This document shows, piece after piece, positions 9,548-20,059 of a DNA stretch of 22,079 nucleotides. Made by a program: the position numbers and the translations under genes. This DNA is from Larix sibirica. Taxonomy: Eukaryota > Streptophyta > Pinopsida > Pinales > Pinaceae. The notes under the pieces were generated by a model. The model did not search any database. It saw only the letters and a list, made by a program, of their open reading frames with translations, and had not been told where the DNA came from. The stretch lies in assembly GCA_004151065.3 (NCBI GenBank), contig NWUY0300038746.1, positions 6,635-28,713 on the forward strand, in the 5' to 3' direction. The number at the start of each line of letters is the position of its first letter. Position 1 is the first letter of the stretch.

Positions 9548-11640
9548 CTAACCTGACAAATAGTCATCACCCTCCACATCCTCCAATGGAACAGTACCTT
9601 TTTACGACACTATTGATACAAAGCAACATGGGCAAAAGATCCAATACGACTACCATTCTGCTCACCAACAACATAGGCAGTAGAACCAACCACAACCAAG
9701 CCAGACCTAGGCATGGATGCCTCATTTAAATCCCCAACACCAAAAGGATCAATAGAAGAACTAGCCAAAGAAAGGTTAGCTATCAAGCAATTTGGGGAGA
9801 ATCCAAGTCTGCATCTTAAGGACTCACATCCCATAGCTTAGAAGGACCCTCTTTATAATCTGGCTTCAATCGAGAAATGAGGTGGTGATATGAGTGGAAT
9901 GTACACAAGATCTTCTACATTTGCTAATTGAAGTCTATTTCTCTTGACCAAATGGATGAACCAATAACTGCTCTAGTTTCTCTTTGTTGTTGAAGAGCTA
10001 CAAACCTGCGAAAGAACACTAAATGCAAGGGTTTGTAACTCTAGAGTTTGGGCACCATAATATCCCCACCATGCAATAGGCATCATAGTTCCCCTATCAG
10101 CTAGTGCATTTACATTTCCAAATGCACCACTCCATGTTATAGATGAAGTAAATGGGTTCTTTAGTTCTACGAGATCCATTGGATTAGAGCAAATCTTTGA
10201 AATTGTTGTTCTAAAACCATTGACCACATAGGGGTATTGTATTCGTTCCATCAACTGACGATTATGTTATTTATGGTGTCATACAAAAAAGGCTCTTGCT
10301 CTTCAAGAAGTTGCTGAATTCTTTCCAACATACAGTCAGTTCCCTCATAAATGCCCAACCTAACATAGGCTCATTTGAATCACAAAGTTTCAACAAATCA
10401 ATCAATGGCCCCATTAAGGAACAAAAAGCTAAACTTGAACGCACAAAGCCTTATCAAGAATGGCACCTCTAACCTGGATTGTTTTCCCGGTGTTCTTTGT
10501 ATCCATGTTTGCCACCATGGATTAACAACTATGGAGGACAAAGCTTCCCTCATGTCGATTAACTGCCTAATCATTATATAATGTGATGCAAATCTGGTCT
10601 TTCCAAACTTCAACAGTAGAGCTTGAAAATCTTGCTTCTTTGCACAGTTTTTTCATCCATTCAACTTCAACAATAATAACTTTAGGAGCAAGATTCAAAA
10701 TATGCACCACGTAGGATGTCCAAATGCTATGGGTTATACGTGCCTCAGTAATCGCCCCGACTAATTTGCATGAATATGCATTGCCTATGATGACTAGCAC
10801 AATATTTGAAGGGCCCACAATATCGGTTGCTTTTGAATTTTTTTCAGTGAACCATTCGGCATTCTTCTCCTCCCCTAAAGCATCTATTGCCCTACAATAA
10901 TCTTTACCATTGGCCTCTTGGTCATATCAGCCCAACCATCAGAGATGATAGTGACACAATTACAACTCCAACTAGAACGAATTGGTTCCAACACTTTCTC
11001 CACAATCAAACTCTCCTTCCGTAGAAGGGTAGTGTGCACTTTCTCAAAGTTTGGTGGTGGCCCCTTGTAACCCCTAGGGGCATCATTAGCCGCCCTAAGC
11101 ATGTCTTGCCAATATTGATACCGCACTACATTAAATGGTATTCCACATGCAAACATGGCTCTTGCAACCTTGTTGTCTGTCTCATCACACCCTCACTTGC
11201 CAAACATTTTGGGCAAGGTTCTGCAGTTTAGTCCCTTGCAAGCTTCTTCACAATTAAGAAAATCTAATTTTACCTTTTTGAGACTAGTTGTTTGCAATTT
11301 CTCCTTTCTGCCTTGGCTAAATCTGCAACATCTTGCTCTGCTTGGAATCTGTCTACATCCTTTCGAGTGATTTTTTTAATTTTATGGAATGATGAACATC
11401 CATTATCACCTTCAAGCCAAAGAAAATGGGTTTTAACCCTCATGTATGACCCTTAAAACTTATTTTGCACTTGCCGTAATTCCACAAGCAGCTACCACCG
11501 TTGTTCTTCTCCTTCTTCCCAATCTTGCTCACATACCTCCACAGGGGAGAATCAACAGGGTATGTTTGTTATCCATGTTGTTCATCTTCTTGGTGGTCAT
11601 TGTTTCCTCTCCCTCCACCACAAACTCCATGCCCGAACTG
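9548..11640 (-). pseudogene. hAT-superfamily transposase, near full length but broken
   Basis: This is a cut-and-paste DNA transposase relic read from right to left. Near 11561-11442 lies the BED-type N-terminus (DSPLWRYVSKIGKK, then SCLWNYGKCKISFKG). At 11156-10884 is the DUF659 region (FACGIPFNVVR, GYKGPPPNFEKVHTTLL, IISDGWADMTKRPM). At 10818-10567 is the RNase H-like core (VGAITEARITHSIWTSYVVHILN), then FGKTRFASHYIMIRQL at 10613-10398. At 10254-9860 is the C-terminal dimerisation region (PIAWWGYYGAQTLELQTLA, SQVCSSSTTKRN, then KRNRLQLANVEDLVYI). An acidic tail ends near 9548 (LEDVEGDDYLSG). The order and total length (about 690 codons) fit a complete transposase. Frame changes and stops occur, for example TAG where the family has Trp after KRN. 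It lies about 0.8 kb upstream of the LSM4 exon at 8704-8737, in the same orientation. No terminal inverted repeats or 8-bp target duplication were identified. Confidence 0.88.
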
Positions 11641-13440
11641 AACTGATAGAAGTGAGCCCATTGCTAATGTTTACTAAAACAGTTAAATACCCAATAGCAG
11701 CTGCACATTGCACTGTAACAACAGAATTTCAAATTTAGCCTAGTCTGGATTCTAAGCCCTTGAGTTGTTTGTCTTATGATGAACCTTGAGTACAGTGTCT
11801 ATAATTTTATGAGCCTTGCTAATTAGTTAGTGACAAGTGTAGTTATTTAGGGTGTGCCGTTGTGTATGCTTTTTAGCATACACAATAAATAAGACTTGCT
11901 TGTTGCATACATTAACTAGCATACACAACAAAGTTTATTGTGTAAGCACACATAACAAATTAGTTTTCCATGATTGAATCGATAGGTTGAAGATTTATAG
12001 TGCGTTACTTAGTTTTCCATATTTGAAGATTACATATCCACTGGAATGTGGATAAATAAGGGCTGGGTGTTGTTTGGGAAGCTTTTTGGCCAGACAATGG
12101 TGTGAAAGTAAGTGGTAAAGACCTTCAAATCACTGGAAAACAAACAAAGAAAAAAAGGAAAGCAGTAGTAATCCCCAAATCAGCATTCATGTTATACTGT
12201 GTGTATGAGGGAAGGAATATATGGTTGCCAGGACAATATACAGGGGAAGAAAATTGACAAGTGCTTGGAAAGGGAAATAAATTTATTGATAAATGACCAT
12301 AGGATGACCTACTGATTTGAATGGTTTGGCAGATGTTTGTTGCTGGTACCCCGTACTATGTAGAGTCAAGGGTAGTTGATGACAGGCACAAACATGGCCC
12401 TGTTGGAAAATTTCCTGTGGCAGATTTTCATGCCCAAATCCACCCTTGAGCAGAGTTTACATCCAAATTTTCTATCGCAGATTTCATTCCCCAAATTTCG
12501 TTTTTGTAGATTGTTTTCAATAGTCACGACTCAAGGGGGTTCTAAATCACCATTTTCAAATATGTTTGAACAGCTGTACTCATACAAAGGAGAAATTGTT
12601 TAAAGGCTTGTGGAAATCACAAACTGAGCACTGGAATCATTACCCCTGTACAATATTAGTGTCAAATTGATAGACAAAGGCCAGCGCTGAGATAAGTCAT
12701 TGTAAAGAAACAGGTGGGATATGTATATCCTGTTTCTGAGATATCAACAGGGAGGCTACACCGTACTAGAATTGAATTGGGACACCTACAAACAAACAGA
12801 TCAATACAATTGTGAGAAAACAGCAAATAAAAGGGGAGATAAGTTGAGATATCTGCATAGGAAACTAGTCGTTGGGCTGCAAAACAAATCTGCAAAGTGG
12901 ATTTTCATCCTAGCAATGCTCAGCTAACTCTAAAGATAAAGAATAAACCTCCTCTAAATCGCATTTCTTATGGCATGTTGAGAGGTTAAAGAGGATGACC
13001 TACTTGACATCTGGAAAGGTATTTGTTAGAGGAAAGTTACACAGTGAGAAAGGTCACAGAGAAGATAAAGCAGATAAGAAGGCATAAAGATGAGACAACT
13101 GGCAGTCAGCACAGGCAACTAACTATTTCAAATTGGAAACATTAATTCGATCCCTTTTTTTATTTAGAGCCAACAGCATTAGAAAACATCCAGTGCGACT
13201 TGTGTAAAAGGGATTTGGAAAACTGCATGTTTATCCTTTCTCCAAAAAACAGCAGTTAACTAAACTGAACAGAGACAGCTAAGAAAAGTAAACTAAAGCA
13301 CAAAAGAAAGCTGTCCCAAAAAAGGGAAAAAGGAATAAACCCAGTTTGCATGGACAGCTTTTGACCTTAATGATATTTCTTTCCTCTTTTTCCAACTACG
13401 TCAACCTGCGTGAAGCCTCTCTTAGAGGCATTTATATTCA
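11641..13440. other. Gene-free stretch, possibly still LSM4 intron
   Basis: No gene is recognised in 1.8 kb. Small ORFs (12376-12603, 12662-12927) overlap on both strands and look like chance. A set of hairpin-forming repeats near 11860-11944 is listed separately. Confidence 0.4.
11860..11944. repeat. Nested inverted repeats around agcatacacaataaa
   Basis: A perfect 11-bp inverted repeat with a 4-base loop lies at 11860-11885 (ttgtgtatgct / agcatacacaa). The same agcatacacaa recurs directly at 11918-11928. A second inverted pair joins 11879-11889 (tacacaataaa) with 11934-11944 (tttattgtgta). This could be a decayed miniature inverted-repeat element. Confidence 0.75.
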
Positions 13441-13809
13441 GGTGGTTGAGGGCTTAGAACAGGGCAGACAGTAGTTTTGGATCATTGATTGTAGCAGAGG
13501 AACGACTCTTCATCTTCATCCACCGCACCAAGACCACTACCACCATCTGCTTGCAAGCAGATCAATGGCAAGCTGTCATCTGTCAGCCACTGTGATGCAA
13601 ACAGTCTCTTGGTAACATGTGATTAAATCAGTTATGCTTTCTACCAACTCTATTTTTGTTGGATGTTAGTGATTTAATTGCTGATAAATGCTTGGCAGTT
13701 CTTTGTTCTTGTTTTGATCTTTTAATCACTCAAGATACACTTCTTTTCATTTTATTTCATTCAATTTCCTGTTATAATCACTTATCAAATCTGTTCTCAA
13801 CCATTAAAA

Positions 13810-14420
13810 ATCATCATTTGGGAATTACCCTCGATCTTTAACTGTTTTAGAACAGTCAAAGAGAGAGTTTTAGCACACTGTTTTCTATGTTGTTTTTGCA
13901 GATTTTCAGGTCATTTAACAGCATGTGACTTCTAGGGACACCCCCTGAGACTGGAAAAGCACCAGCTCAGATGGAGAGGCTTGGATGGAGAGGCCCCTAG
14001 CTGTAACAGGTTACAGGACTTGGTGGCCTATAATTATTGTACAAATCTCTTAGTGCAGATTTGTGTGATAACATGTCCCCAAGTCAACTCCAGGCCTCCA
14101 TGCAAGCATCCAGGTCTAGGGCTCAATGCCCTCCTGAATGCCAAAGTTCCTCCTCCAATGTCAAGCATTCTCCAAGCAACCAACCTCCTCCACATTGCTA
14201 GCATGTAGAATGACACCAAGTTGTCTGAAGATCTCCAATGCTCCAAGGAAGAATGATATGTAAGCATCCAATTGAGGTCAAGCAACCACTGAGTATGTGA
14301 CCTCCAATGCACAAATCTATCACGGCACATTGAAGGGCTAATCATATACCATGTACCCCAAATCTCACGAAGCACCCTCAAACATGGTGTAAACACTTTC
14401 AGAGTAACCCAAAAGCTAAC
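13810..14420. repeat. 611-bp direct repeat, copy A
   Basis: This segment recurs at 18992-19603 in the same orientation. By eye I count nine substitutions, all transitions, and one single-base indel, so identity is about 98 percent. Copy A is continuous with its left flank (no gap), and similarity stops sharply after aaaagctaac at 14420. It contains a minus-strand open frame of about 150 codons rich in Trp and Arg, and a plus-strand ORF of 75 codons identical in both copies. Neither resembles a protein I know. Nothing like LTR ends (TG...CA) is visible. Confidence 0.95.
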
Positions 14421-15750
14421 ATGGTCATTATGACAACATGCTCGTTGGTCAAAGAGCCATATATCACTAGCTTCTTCATTAGAATGAAACACCAAAAAAT
14501 GCCTATTTGCTCACCCATTTCCACCCTTCTTTGCCTTCCCTCATCAAAAGTAGAGAAAACACAAGTAACAATAGAATATAGCCCAAAATTATGCTATCTC
14601 TTGATTAGGAAATTGTTTCAACAATCCCCTACCTAACCATTTCTTGCTCCAAAATCCTTATTCATAACTCCTACATCCCCATGCATGCAATTCATTCCTT
14701 GAAAATCACAATAGTTGAACAAGTGCTAAGCGAGCTAATATTTGCGAGAGAGGGATACACTACGTGAGAACTAACAAGGCATAATGCATAACAGTAATAG
14801 TCAAAAAGGTGAATTTCTTTCCTTTTGTATAATCTTGCATGCTTATGGTGGGTGGCAACTTAATAGCCTATGTCACAATTTTCCCTTTAAAATGTATCTT
14901 TTAAAGGAAGAACTAATGCTCACGAGATCATATTGATTCACTAAGATAAGTTGCCCCCCTCCCACATGTTCACTTGCCCTACTTCACCTCGTACCATCTC
15001 ATAGCCCCTCTTCTTATTCCCCTTGGCCATTTAGTGACATGCTTTCATTTAATTCCATTGAGAACACATACTTGCAATTGTCTCCAAGCCTTGCTTAGCC
15101 AAAACTAAACTCATCACAATTTAATTATTTATGTATTCACCAATGGGGTTGTAGCCTTGGGCTCTCACTAGGAGCCATACCACACAATATAATACAAAGT
15201 TACATCATTAAGTGGTGAAAATACCCTTGGCTCAATACCAACCAAAACATAAACATATGTATCACACAATTACATATCATATTTGCAATGTCCAATATCA
15301 AAATAAGGGGGCAAGTGAGGTATTACAATAGGATGGGAATTATTTATATTCAATGGACAAAAATAACCCAAACATGCAAGGAGGAAGTATTTTTGTGGCA
15401 CAAGATCATTCTTATTGTTGTAGAAATCTTAGTTACTTAATGAGAAAAAAAATGAAATTACCACATACAAATAGGCAATTTCGAGAAGCAAAATACTCAC
15501 TATCAAGATTTAGAGAACTAGTTATTATGCCAATAAATACTTGTTTAAATTCCACATATGCTTTGATGATCATTTGCTTGATCCTCTAAGGTGTTCTAGC
15601 ATAGCAAAAGGGAAGTGGACTGGGGACTCTATACAAAAAAGATTTGGTCTTTCAGTAATATGGGAATCTATCTACCATGAAGTGTGCAAAAGCATATCAT
15701 TGTCGGGTATCTGAAATAAAGAATAAATTTGAGCAAGTTGCTTCAACCCA
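14421..15750. other. Unassigned sequence between repeat copy A and the second hAT relic
   Basis: No gene, RNA or element is recognised. A 78-codon plus-strand ORF at 15353-15589 has no recognisable motif. Confidence 0.4.
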
Positions 15751-16740
15751 ATGTTATCAGACTTGGTTTTTGACCCAAATCAATCAAAACTGTGGTTGAC
15801 TCACTCCACCTCAATCGAGTCAAACCAAAACTAGGGTCTCAATTGAGTCAATCAACTCTACCAACCAACATAGGCCTATTTAGCCAGAAACAAAAAAAAT
15901 AAGAAACCTTAAGGCCACAAAGCCCTAAATCTACTTTTATATGCATAACCCCTTTGTTTCTCATTAGACTCTTAATTGTCGTTGTTTGGAGCATTTAGTG
16001 TTGAAGATTTCATCACATAGTTTATAAAGATAGAATCATATTTGTATTTGTCGACTTCGTTTCTATTCTTTAAGACAAAATCCCATGGCTCGGAGGAAGA
16101 AGGACCTTGCATGGTTGTAACTTGTATCCATAGGGAAGGTCACATGCATCTATTGTGGGAAGATAACATATTAGGATATACAAAGGCTAAAACGCTACTT
16201 ACTTAAGACATATTTCTAGGAGTCTTATAGGCTACCAAACCCAATGGTTCCAACTAATTTCAAAAATCGAACAATAGCAGTTGTTGAGGCCACTCAACAA
16301 AAGAAAGCAAACTCCAAATACCTAGACTCAGTCGATCTATAGAATCAAACATCAAATTAAATCGTTCAAAACCAATTTGACCTAGTGTTATCTCCAAGAA
16401 TCAAATCATTTTCTCATTATATTATAGTTTTATAATGTTTGGCTCTAAAGGCCATATGGAGCCTATTCGTTTATGTATTTTGCATCATGTCTTTGATTTT
16501 ATGTATCTAAGAACTTATAGCTTATGTATCTCAATGTAATTTTTCCTATTTGCACCCTTACATCCAACATAAATTATTGGAATATTTGGTGTCTAATTGT
16601 TTGTATCTACATTGATGTACGTGAATTTATATATTTTTAATTATTTTTTTTTAAATTAAACATTTTTTATTTGATCAAGTTATTCATCGACTCTGAGCCG
16701 AGTTGCACAAGTTGTCCTCACCAAGTTCAAACCAAGTATA
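15751..16740 (+). mobile_element. Small hAT-type relic with a BED-finger piece
   Basis: A 9-bp perfect inverted repeat, acttggttt at 15761-15769 and aaaccaagt at 16729-16737, brackets about 1 kb. Inside, from an ATG at 16085 to about 16300 on the plus strand, the frame reads MARRKKDLAW, a stop, then GKVTCIYCGK and, after another stop, DIQRLKRYLLK. This matches the start of plant hAT transposases, where a basic stretch is followed by a BED zinc finger of the C-x2-C...H-x4-H kind. Here the Cys pair is kept and the His residues are lost. No downstream transposase follows, so this would be a non-autonomous or internally deleted copy. The element limits are tentative; the BED-like match is firmer. 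Confidence 0.5.
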
Positions 16741-17030
16741 AGCACAATAACTTTGCTTCCACCTCATGAAATTTAGATGAGTTGATAGGTCATTGAATCT
16801 ATCACACATTTCTAGGCAGAATTTGAAAACTAAATAAAAGTTGTATATGTGATGTGGAGTGTTGAAGTTATTAATCAGTGAATAGAGATTCTATTGGTAT
16901 CTGAGCGAGCAACAAGCTCTCTTTGAGGTGCACAAACATAACTTTTATTTCTCTCTTGTTTATGTTGAGATGCTTCAACCAAAATGAAAGCAACTCAAGT
17001 GGTTATAATTTGAGTATACAGGGCTAGAAT
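16741..17030. other. Unassigned sequence
   Basis: AT-rich, with no ORF or recognised repeat between the small hAT relic and a SINE-like fragment. Confidence 0.4.
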
Positions 17031-17039
17031 AAAATTTCA

Positions 17040-17140
17040 TGATTGCGCCCAAAGGGGAAAGAGCAATTGGTAATGAGTAATTGAGAAGAGAAGTTGTAAA
17101 TGAAAGGTCACAAGTTCAAATCCCCGTGGGTACGTACTTA
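17040..17140 (+). repeat. tRNA-related SINE-like fragment
   Basis: An A-box-like stretch (gagcaattggtaatgag) is followed by a clear B-box-like sequence (caagttcaaatcccc, about 17111). The segment gagaagttgtaaatgaaagg-tcac just before the B box resembles the copy at 18915-18990, so the two belong to one family. Confidence 0.5.
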
Positions 17141-17242
17141 CGAAAAATATATATTTATAAAATCTAGTCTAAATGGTAAAGAGCTTACCTAGTACCTTTT
17201 GTTGAAGAACTTGAACTTGAGTCTTGGATTCCTCTTTATTAC

Positions 17243-17258
17243 AATATATATATATATT
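17243..17258. repeat. Short (AT)n microsatellite
   Basis: About seven AT dinucleotides in a row. Confidence 0.8.
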
Positions 17259-17409
17259 GATTATGAAGTACAGTCTTATTGATGTGTAAACCATCCTTTT
17301 CTAGTAAAAAAGAGTTCAACAACAAAGACCCCAACTCAATCGACATCCTTCATTATTTATGTTTTTTAAGTCAACCGCCAATCTCTTTGAACATAAGAAG
17401 CAATTTCTC

Positions 17410-17750
17410 TCTAGGACCATTCGCAACACCCCTCATGCTTGAGTCTACTATACAACACTTTGAACACTTGTTTGACTCCAAGATGTAGTTATATGGATAC
17501 CAACTACTTCCATCCCAGTTAGAGAAGGTGGGAACAACACTTCGACATCTAAAATGTTCAACACCAATGGTGATCATTGACCCATTGAGGAGCTCTTCAC
17601 TTTTGTCAATTGAAGAGTGGATTTTAACTGTCTCAAGTTCCCGTTCATAGTTAAGTGTCACATATGCTAGCTTCTCCTTCAACATAGGTACATCAACTTC
17701 ATTTGTTTCCTCGGTGACATGCGTTATTGTTGCAAAGCCCCTAGAACATT
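17410..17750 (-). pseudogene. Actin pseudogene fragment
   Basis: The minus-strand frame from about 17750 gives GFATITHVTEETNEVD and then LKEKLAYVTLNYERELET and ITIGVEHFRC. These match the conserved actin stretch [33 protein letters not shown]...ITIGAERFRC, with many non-conservative changes. After FRC the match continues in a second frame (GMEVVGIH-TT for GMEAAGIHETT), so there is a frameshift, and two adjacent stops follow. Weak nucleotide similarity continues towards the actin SGGSTMFPGIADRMSKEI segment at about 17420. The fragment covers roughly actin residues 195-315 of 377. Introns cannot be judged because plant actins have none in this part. It is clearly non-functional. Confidence 0.87.
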
Positions 17751-18240
17751 GCCACTATTGTCTTGAAATTCATTATAAAAAGGTTGTAAGCCTAAAAACA
17801 ATGATCTTGGTGTAATATTAGTCAGTTGAAACCAAATTTAAGTTTTCGATGATGTTTGAATGATGACAAATCTGCAAATTATAGGAATGGTGTTCTAATA
17901 GGGATATGTAGAATATCACTGGAGTGAGTGAATCACTCGGAAAGACTCGAAAATAAGTAGGATAACTAGGTAGCTCAACGATGTAAGCAGGTTGAGTTAC
18001 TGTATTGGGTAGGTTATGAGTGAGGAGAGCATGAAATTGATGAGGATTGTTCAATGTAACTAATCCATGTGTCCAAATAGAGGCCATGTGTCCAAATAGA
18101 GGCCCTTGCTAGCCTTGTTGCCAAGGTTGGTGTTGGGCTTGTTACGTGGGAATATTTCCATGGCCTGGGTGGAGATTTGATATAATGGAGACAAGGATGC
18201 CAATGTGAGGGCAAGTCTAGAGATGATGACTTATTTTCAT
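17751..18240. other. Unassigned sequence with a 19-bp tandem repeat
   Basis: No gene is recognised; minus-strand ORFs at 17818-18087 and 18014-18316 show no known motif. The 19-mer ccatgtgtccaaatagagg is duplicated head to tail at 18065-18083 and 18084-18102. Confidence 0.6.
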
Positions 18241-18264
18241 AACATCTGGTTTGAATTGTGGTAG

Positions 18265-18419
18265 GATAGAATGAGAACCTGACATAACCACTATGGGGAC
18301 TCGAAAGAGCCCACAAAGTGTCTCATTATCCATGCATTTTTCAACACTTTAGTATGATAGAATGAGAACTTGACATAACCACCATGGAAACTTCAAAGAG
18401 CCCACAGAGTGTTTCATTC
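18265..18419. repeat. Two-copy tandem repeat, period about 91 bp
   Basis: Both copies (18265-18328 and 18356-18419) read gatagaatgagaac.tgacataaccac.atgg, then aagagcccaca.agtgt.tcatt, with several substitutions. No coding function is seen. Confidence 0.85.
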
Positions 18420-18910
18420 TAAAGCAGTGAATCATATTAGGATCCAAAGTTTACTTGTGAATCACATCCCCTTACCGGTGTTCTTGTGAAATGGTTAGTA
18501 CGAAACCTTCCCGGTGAATCTTCTAACTCTATGCATGCAACTATATGACCTAATTTAAATGCATCACATGGCGTATGAGATTCCACAAAGAGGGTAGTTA
18601 ACAATTCCTCTTGTCGATCCCCTTACTATGTATGTTTCCTAAAACCAATGCAAATAAACACTGCTATGCCTTTAACATCTCCCCAACAATGGTGCGAACA
18701 TGACGAGCCATTTTAATACCTTAAATTGGCAAATTAAGAGCAATAAAAGAGATTTTGCATTTACTTTATCAACCCGGGGTTCTCGAGAAACTTGCGAGAT
18801 GTTGTGAACTATATGTGCAGGCTCCAAGTTCTTTATTTACAATTGGTTTTCTACATGCTCCTACGGAAAATAAATTGCATTGCTATCTAGAAAATAAAAT
18901 GGCATGGAAG
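18420..18910. other. Unassigned sequence
   Basis: No gene or element is recognised; the 70-codon plus-strand ORF at 18755-18967 runs into the SINE-like fragment and is probably chance. Confidence 0.4.
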
Positions 18911-18914
18911 AAAT

Positions 18915-18990
18915 GCCTGTGGGGGGCAGCTCAAGTGGTAAAGATGAGAAGTTGTAATCGGTTGTAAATGGAAGGTCACGTGTTCGAATC
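18915..18990 (+). repeat. tRNA-derived SINE-like head, cut by an assembly gap
   Basis: A good A box (ggcagctcaagtggtaaag) and B box (gtgttcgaatc, ending at 18990) have tRNA-like spacing. The sequence between them is shared with the fragment at 17040-17140. It ends at the N at 18991, so its 3' part is missing. Confidence 0.6.
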
Positions 18991-18991
18991 N
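18991..18991. other. Single N: assembly join or unresolved base
   Basis: The N separates a truncated SINE-like element from the first base of the second copy of the 611-bp repeat. Both neighbours are cut exactly at this base, which suggests a contig join of unknown gap size rather than one uncalled base. Confidence 0.7.
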
Positions 18992-19603
18992 ATCATCATT
19001 TGGGAATTACCCTCGATCTTTAACTGTTTTAGAACAGTCAAAGAGAGAGTTTTAGCACACTGTTTTCTATGTTGTTTTTGCAGATTTTCAGGTCATTTAA
19101 CAGCATGTGACTTCTAAGGACACCCCCTGAGACTGGAAAAGCACCAGCTCGGATGGAGAGGCTTGGATGGAGAGGCCCCTAGCTGTAACAGGTTACAGGA
19201 CTTGGTGGCCTATAATTATTGTACAAATCTCTTAGTGCAGATTTGTGTGATAACATGTCCCCAAGTCAACTCCAGGCCTCCATGCAAGCATCCAGGTCTA
19301 GGGCTCAATGCCCTCCTGAATGCCAAAGTTCCTCCTCCAATGTCAAGCATTCTCCAAGCAACCAACCTCCTCCACATTGCTAGCATGTAGAATGACACCA
19401 AGTTGTCTGAAGATCTCCAATGCTCCAAGGAAGAATGATATGCAAGCATCCAATTGAGGTCAAGCAACCACTGAGTATGCGACCTCCAATGCACAAATCT
19501 ATCACGGCACATCGAAGGGCTAATCATATACCATGTACCCCAAATCTCACGAAGCACCCTCAAACATGGTGCAAACACTTTCAAAGTAACCCCGAAAGCT
19601 AGC
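18992..19603. repeat. 611-bp direct repeat, copy B
   Basis: This is the second copy of 13810-14420. Its left end coincides with the N and its right end passes abruptly, after gaaagctagc, into sequence next to the copia relic. Where the copies differ, several sites have CG in B and TG in A (for example gtatgcgac / gtatgtgac), compatible with decay of methylated cytosine in copy A. Confidence 0.95.
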
Positions 19604-19706
19604 ACTCCCTCTTTACGAGTAAAGTATTTCACCAACACCTATCGACTCCCTCTGCAACTCCACCAAACCTGCCACTTGTAAATCTATACATGTTGCAGTC
19701 CAAAAA

Positions 19707-19958
19707 TTAACCATTGTCGCTATCCTCTACTATACTCCCATCAGCTACAAACATGGAATCAACCTTAGCATCATCCTCCATCAAGGTATCACACCTCTCC
19801 TTCTCAATATAATTGGAAGGCTCACAAATGGAAGAAACCAATGCAATATGACTAGCATGTCTCCTAGAAGGTATACTCACCCTCATTGAAGATAAGTCAC
19901 TCCTACCTACTCTTGAGCCTCTTGAAAAGTTTGGGTGATCCATCTTGATCTCCAACAT
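19707..19958 (-). pseudogene. End of the copia relic before the missing reverse transcriptase
   Basis: An open frame of 83 codons contains EPSNYIEKERCDTLMEDDAK, which resembles the copia segment just before reverse transcriptase (E-P-x-x-Y-x-E-A...W-x-x-A-M). The expected TWELV-type motif and all reverse transcriptase motifs are missing. The copia sequence therefore ends by deletion or rearrangement here. Confidence 0.5.
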
Positions 19959-20059
19959 GCTGAACTAAAAGGTGAAGGCATATCCAACCCTAATCTCACC
20001 TCATCCACACTTGAATCTCACTCATGACAAATCTTTGGAATAACTCTCTCATTCTCCTC

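Noticed and set aside
9610-9834. A separate small gene of 74 codons
   Set aside because: It is the acidic C-terminal tail of the broken hAT transposase in one of its shifted frames.
13564-13612. A possible first exon (ATGGCAAGCTGTCATCTGTC..., donor-like GTAACATG) with a transit-peptide look
   Set aside because: Joining it to any acceptor in the next 350 bp gives a stop within a few codons, so no protein is supported.
18915-18990. A functional tRNA gene
   Set aside because: A and B boxes are present but the arms do not pair into a cloverleaf and no anticodon loop is clear; SINE head is the better reading.
13810-19603. The 611-bp direct repeats as LTRs of a 5.8-kb retrotransposon
   Set aside because: The ends are not TG...CA, no primer-binding site or polypurine tract is seen, and the interior holds an actin fragment and hAT pieces instead of gag-pol.
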